Shown here one piece after another: positions 63,661 through 64,000 of a stretch of DNA of 64,000 nt. Made by a program: the position numbers and the translations under genes. The notes under the pieces were generated by a model, which had not been told where the DNA came from, did no database searches, and saw only the letters and a program-made list of their open reading frames with translations. The DNA is taken from assembly GCF_002209535.1 (NCBI RefSeq), contig NZ_NJIG01000010.1, positions 1 to 64,000 on the forward strand, in the 5' to 3' direction. Source of the DNA: Achromobacter marplatensis (GTDB lineage: Bacteria > Pseudomonadota > Gammaproteobacteria > Burkholderiales > Burkholderiaceae_B). Within the stretch, counting starts at the first letter, position 1; the number at the start of each line of letters is the position of its first letter.

Positions 63661-64000
63661 TTACGGACGGCCACCCGTCGGGAACGGCCACGACGCGGCG
63701 GGGTTCAGCGCGGTCTTCGCGCCCGGGGCAGCAGCCGTCGACGACGGAGGCGTTGCGGGCTTCTTCGGAGCGGCTTTCTTGGCAGCAGGCTTCTTGGCAG
63801 CGGCGGGCTTGGCAGCAGCAGCCGGCTTGGCGGCAGCAGGAGCCTTCTTCGCAGCAGGAGCCTTCTTGGCAGCGGGGGCCTTCTTGGCTACGGCCTTCTT
63901 GGCAGCAGGCGCCTTTTTGGCAGCAGGCGCCTTCTTGGCAGCGGCCTTTTTGGCGGGGGCCTTCTTGGCTACCGCTTTCTTGGCAACAGCCTTCTTGGCG
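63661..64000 (-). CDS. Histone H1-like DNA-binding protein, C-terminal part
   Basis: The visible 112 residues are the C-terminal tail of a lysine/alanine/proline-rich protein made of AAKKAPAAKK- and VAKKA-type repeats, ending in ASWPFPTGGRP and a TAA. This matches the Bordetella BpH1 / HctB-like group of nucleoid proteins. The gene runs off the window edge, so its start and full repeat number are unknown. The stop codon is TTA on the plus strand at 63661-63663. Confidence 0.85.
   Translation of the reverse strand, partial: AKKAVAKKAVAKKAPAKKAAAKKAPAAKKAPAAKKAVAKKAPAAKKAPAAKKAPAAAKPAAAAKPAAAKKPAAKKAAPKKPATPPSSTAAAPGAKTALNPAASWPFPTGGRP

Noticed and set aside
1-64000. tRNA, rRNA or other structural RNA genes
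   Set aside because: No tRNA-like T-loop and acceptor-stem combination and no rRNA segment was recognised by eye. A covariance search such as tRNAscan-SE or Infernal would be needed to exclude them fully.

Overview
The window is a stretch of GC-rich chromosome whose gene content points to a betaproteobacterium of the Alcaligenaceae (Achromobacter/Bordetella group). The pointers are an abm-type aromatic-CoA operon, a yqgE-ruvX-pyrB-pyrC' string, a dlt-like D-alanylation operon, a histone H1-like lysine/alanine-rich protein and COG1840-type ABC uptake genes. This is an inference from gene content; no rRNA or tRNA is present to confirm it.

Layout. 0.36-8.2 kb: a seven-gene operon for CoA-dependent aromatic degradation (monooxygenase/reductase fusion, SDR, enoyl-CoA hydratase, acyl-CoA dehydrogenase, aryl-CoA ligase, thioesterase, RidA-like protein), best read as an anthranilate or salicylate CoA pathway. 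8.6-15.5 kb: an AraC-type regulator divergent from a second aromatic cluster (orphan branched-chain-type binding protein, dienelactone hydrolase fused to an NTF2-like domain, two-subunit Rieske dioxygenase, isochorismatase-like protein without catalytic residues, SDR). 15.6-21.5 kb: a FapA-like protein, a lytic transglycosylase, a thiD-like/thiE/hemL operon and a rubredoxin. 21.6-25.6 kb: yqgE, ruvX, a PyrB homologue that has lost its active site, a pseudo-dihydroorotase and a PlsC-like acyltransferase. 26.7-32.8 kb: a LysR regulator divergent from an RraA-type aldolase, an aminotransferase and a complete polar amino acid ABC transporter. 33.9-38.5 kb: housekeeping genes apaH, lptG, mtgA, aroE and tonB. 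38.7-46.0 kb: an ABC transporter with its own two-component system, in which the sensor kinase carries a second copy of the transporter's binding protein at its C-terminus. 47.0-57.6 kb: an RNB nuclease, an esterase, mpl, a TlpA-like protein, aroQ, accBC, prmA, a zinc-ribbon/DUF3426 protein and a PfkB kinase. 57.8-63.4 kb: a glycine-zipper lipoprotein, the dltCDXBA operon and a YggT protein. The window ends inside a histone H1-like gene.

Intergenic regions hold a family of long palindromic repeats. Eight units were found, at about 0.1, 8.3, 25.7, 26.6, 32.9, 33.8, 46.2 and 46.8 kb. They share one core hairpin, but their outer arms and secondary stems differ from copy to copy while staying self-complementary. 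Six of them pair into roughly 0.8-1.1 kb composite blocks. Two such blocks sit in mirror orientation on either side of the LysR/RraA/aminotransferase/ABC island.

The strongest leads are the kinase/binding-protein fusion, the covarying palindromic repeats with their mirror-image island, and the inactive PyrB beside an inactive PyrC'.
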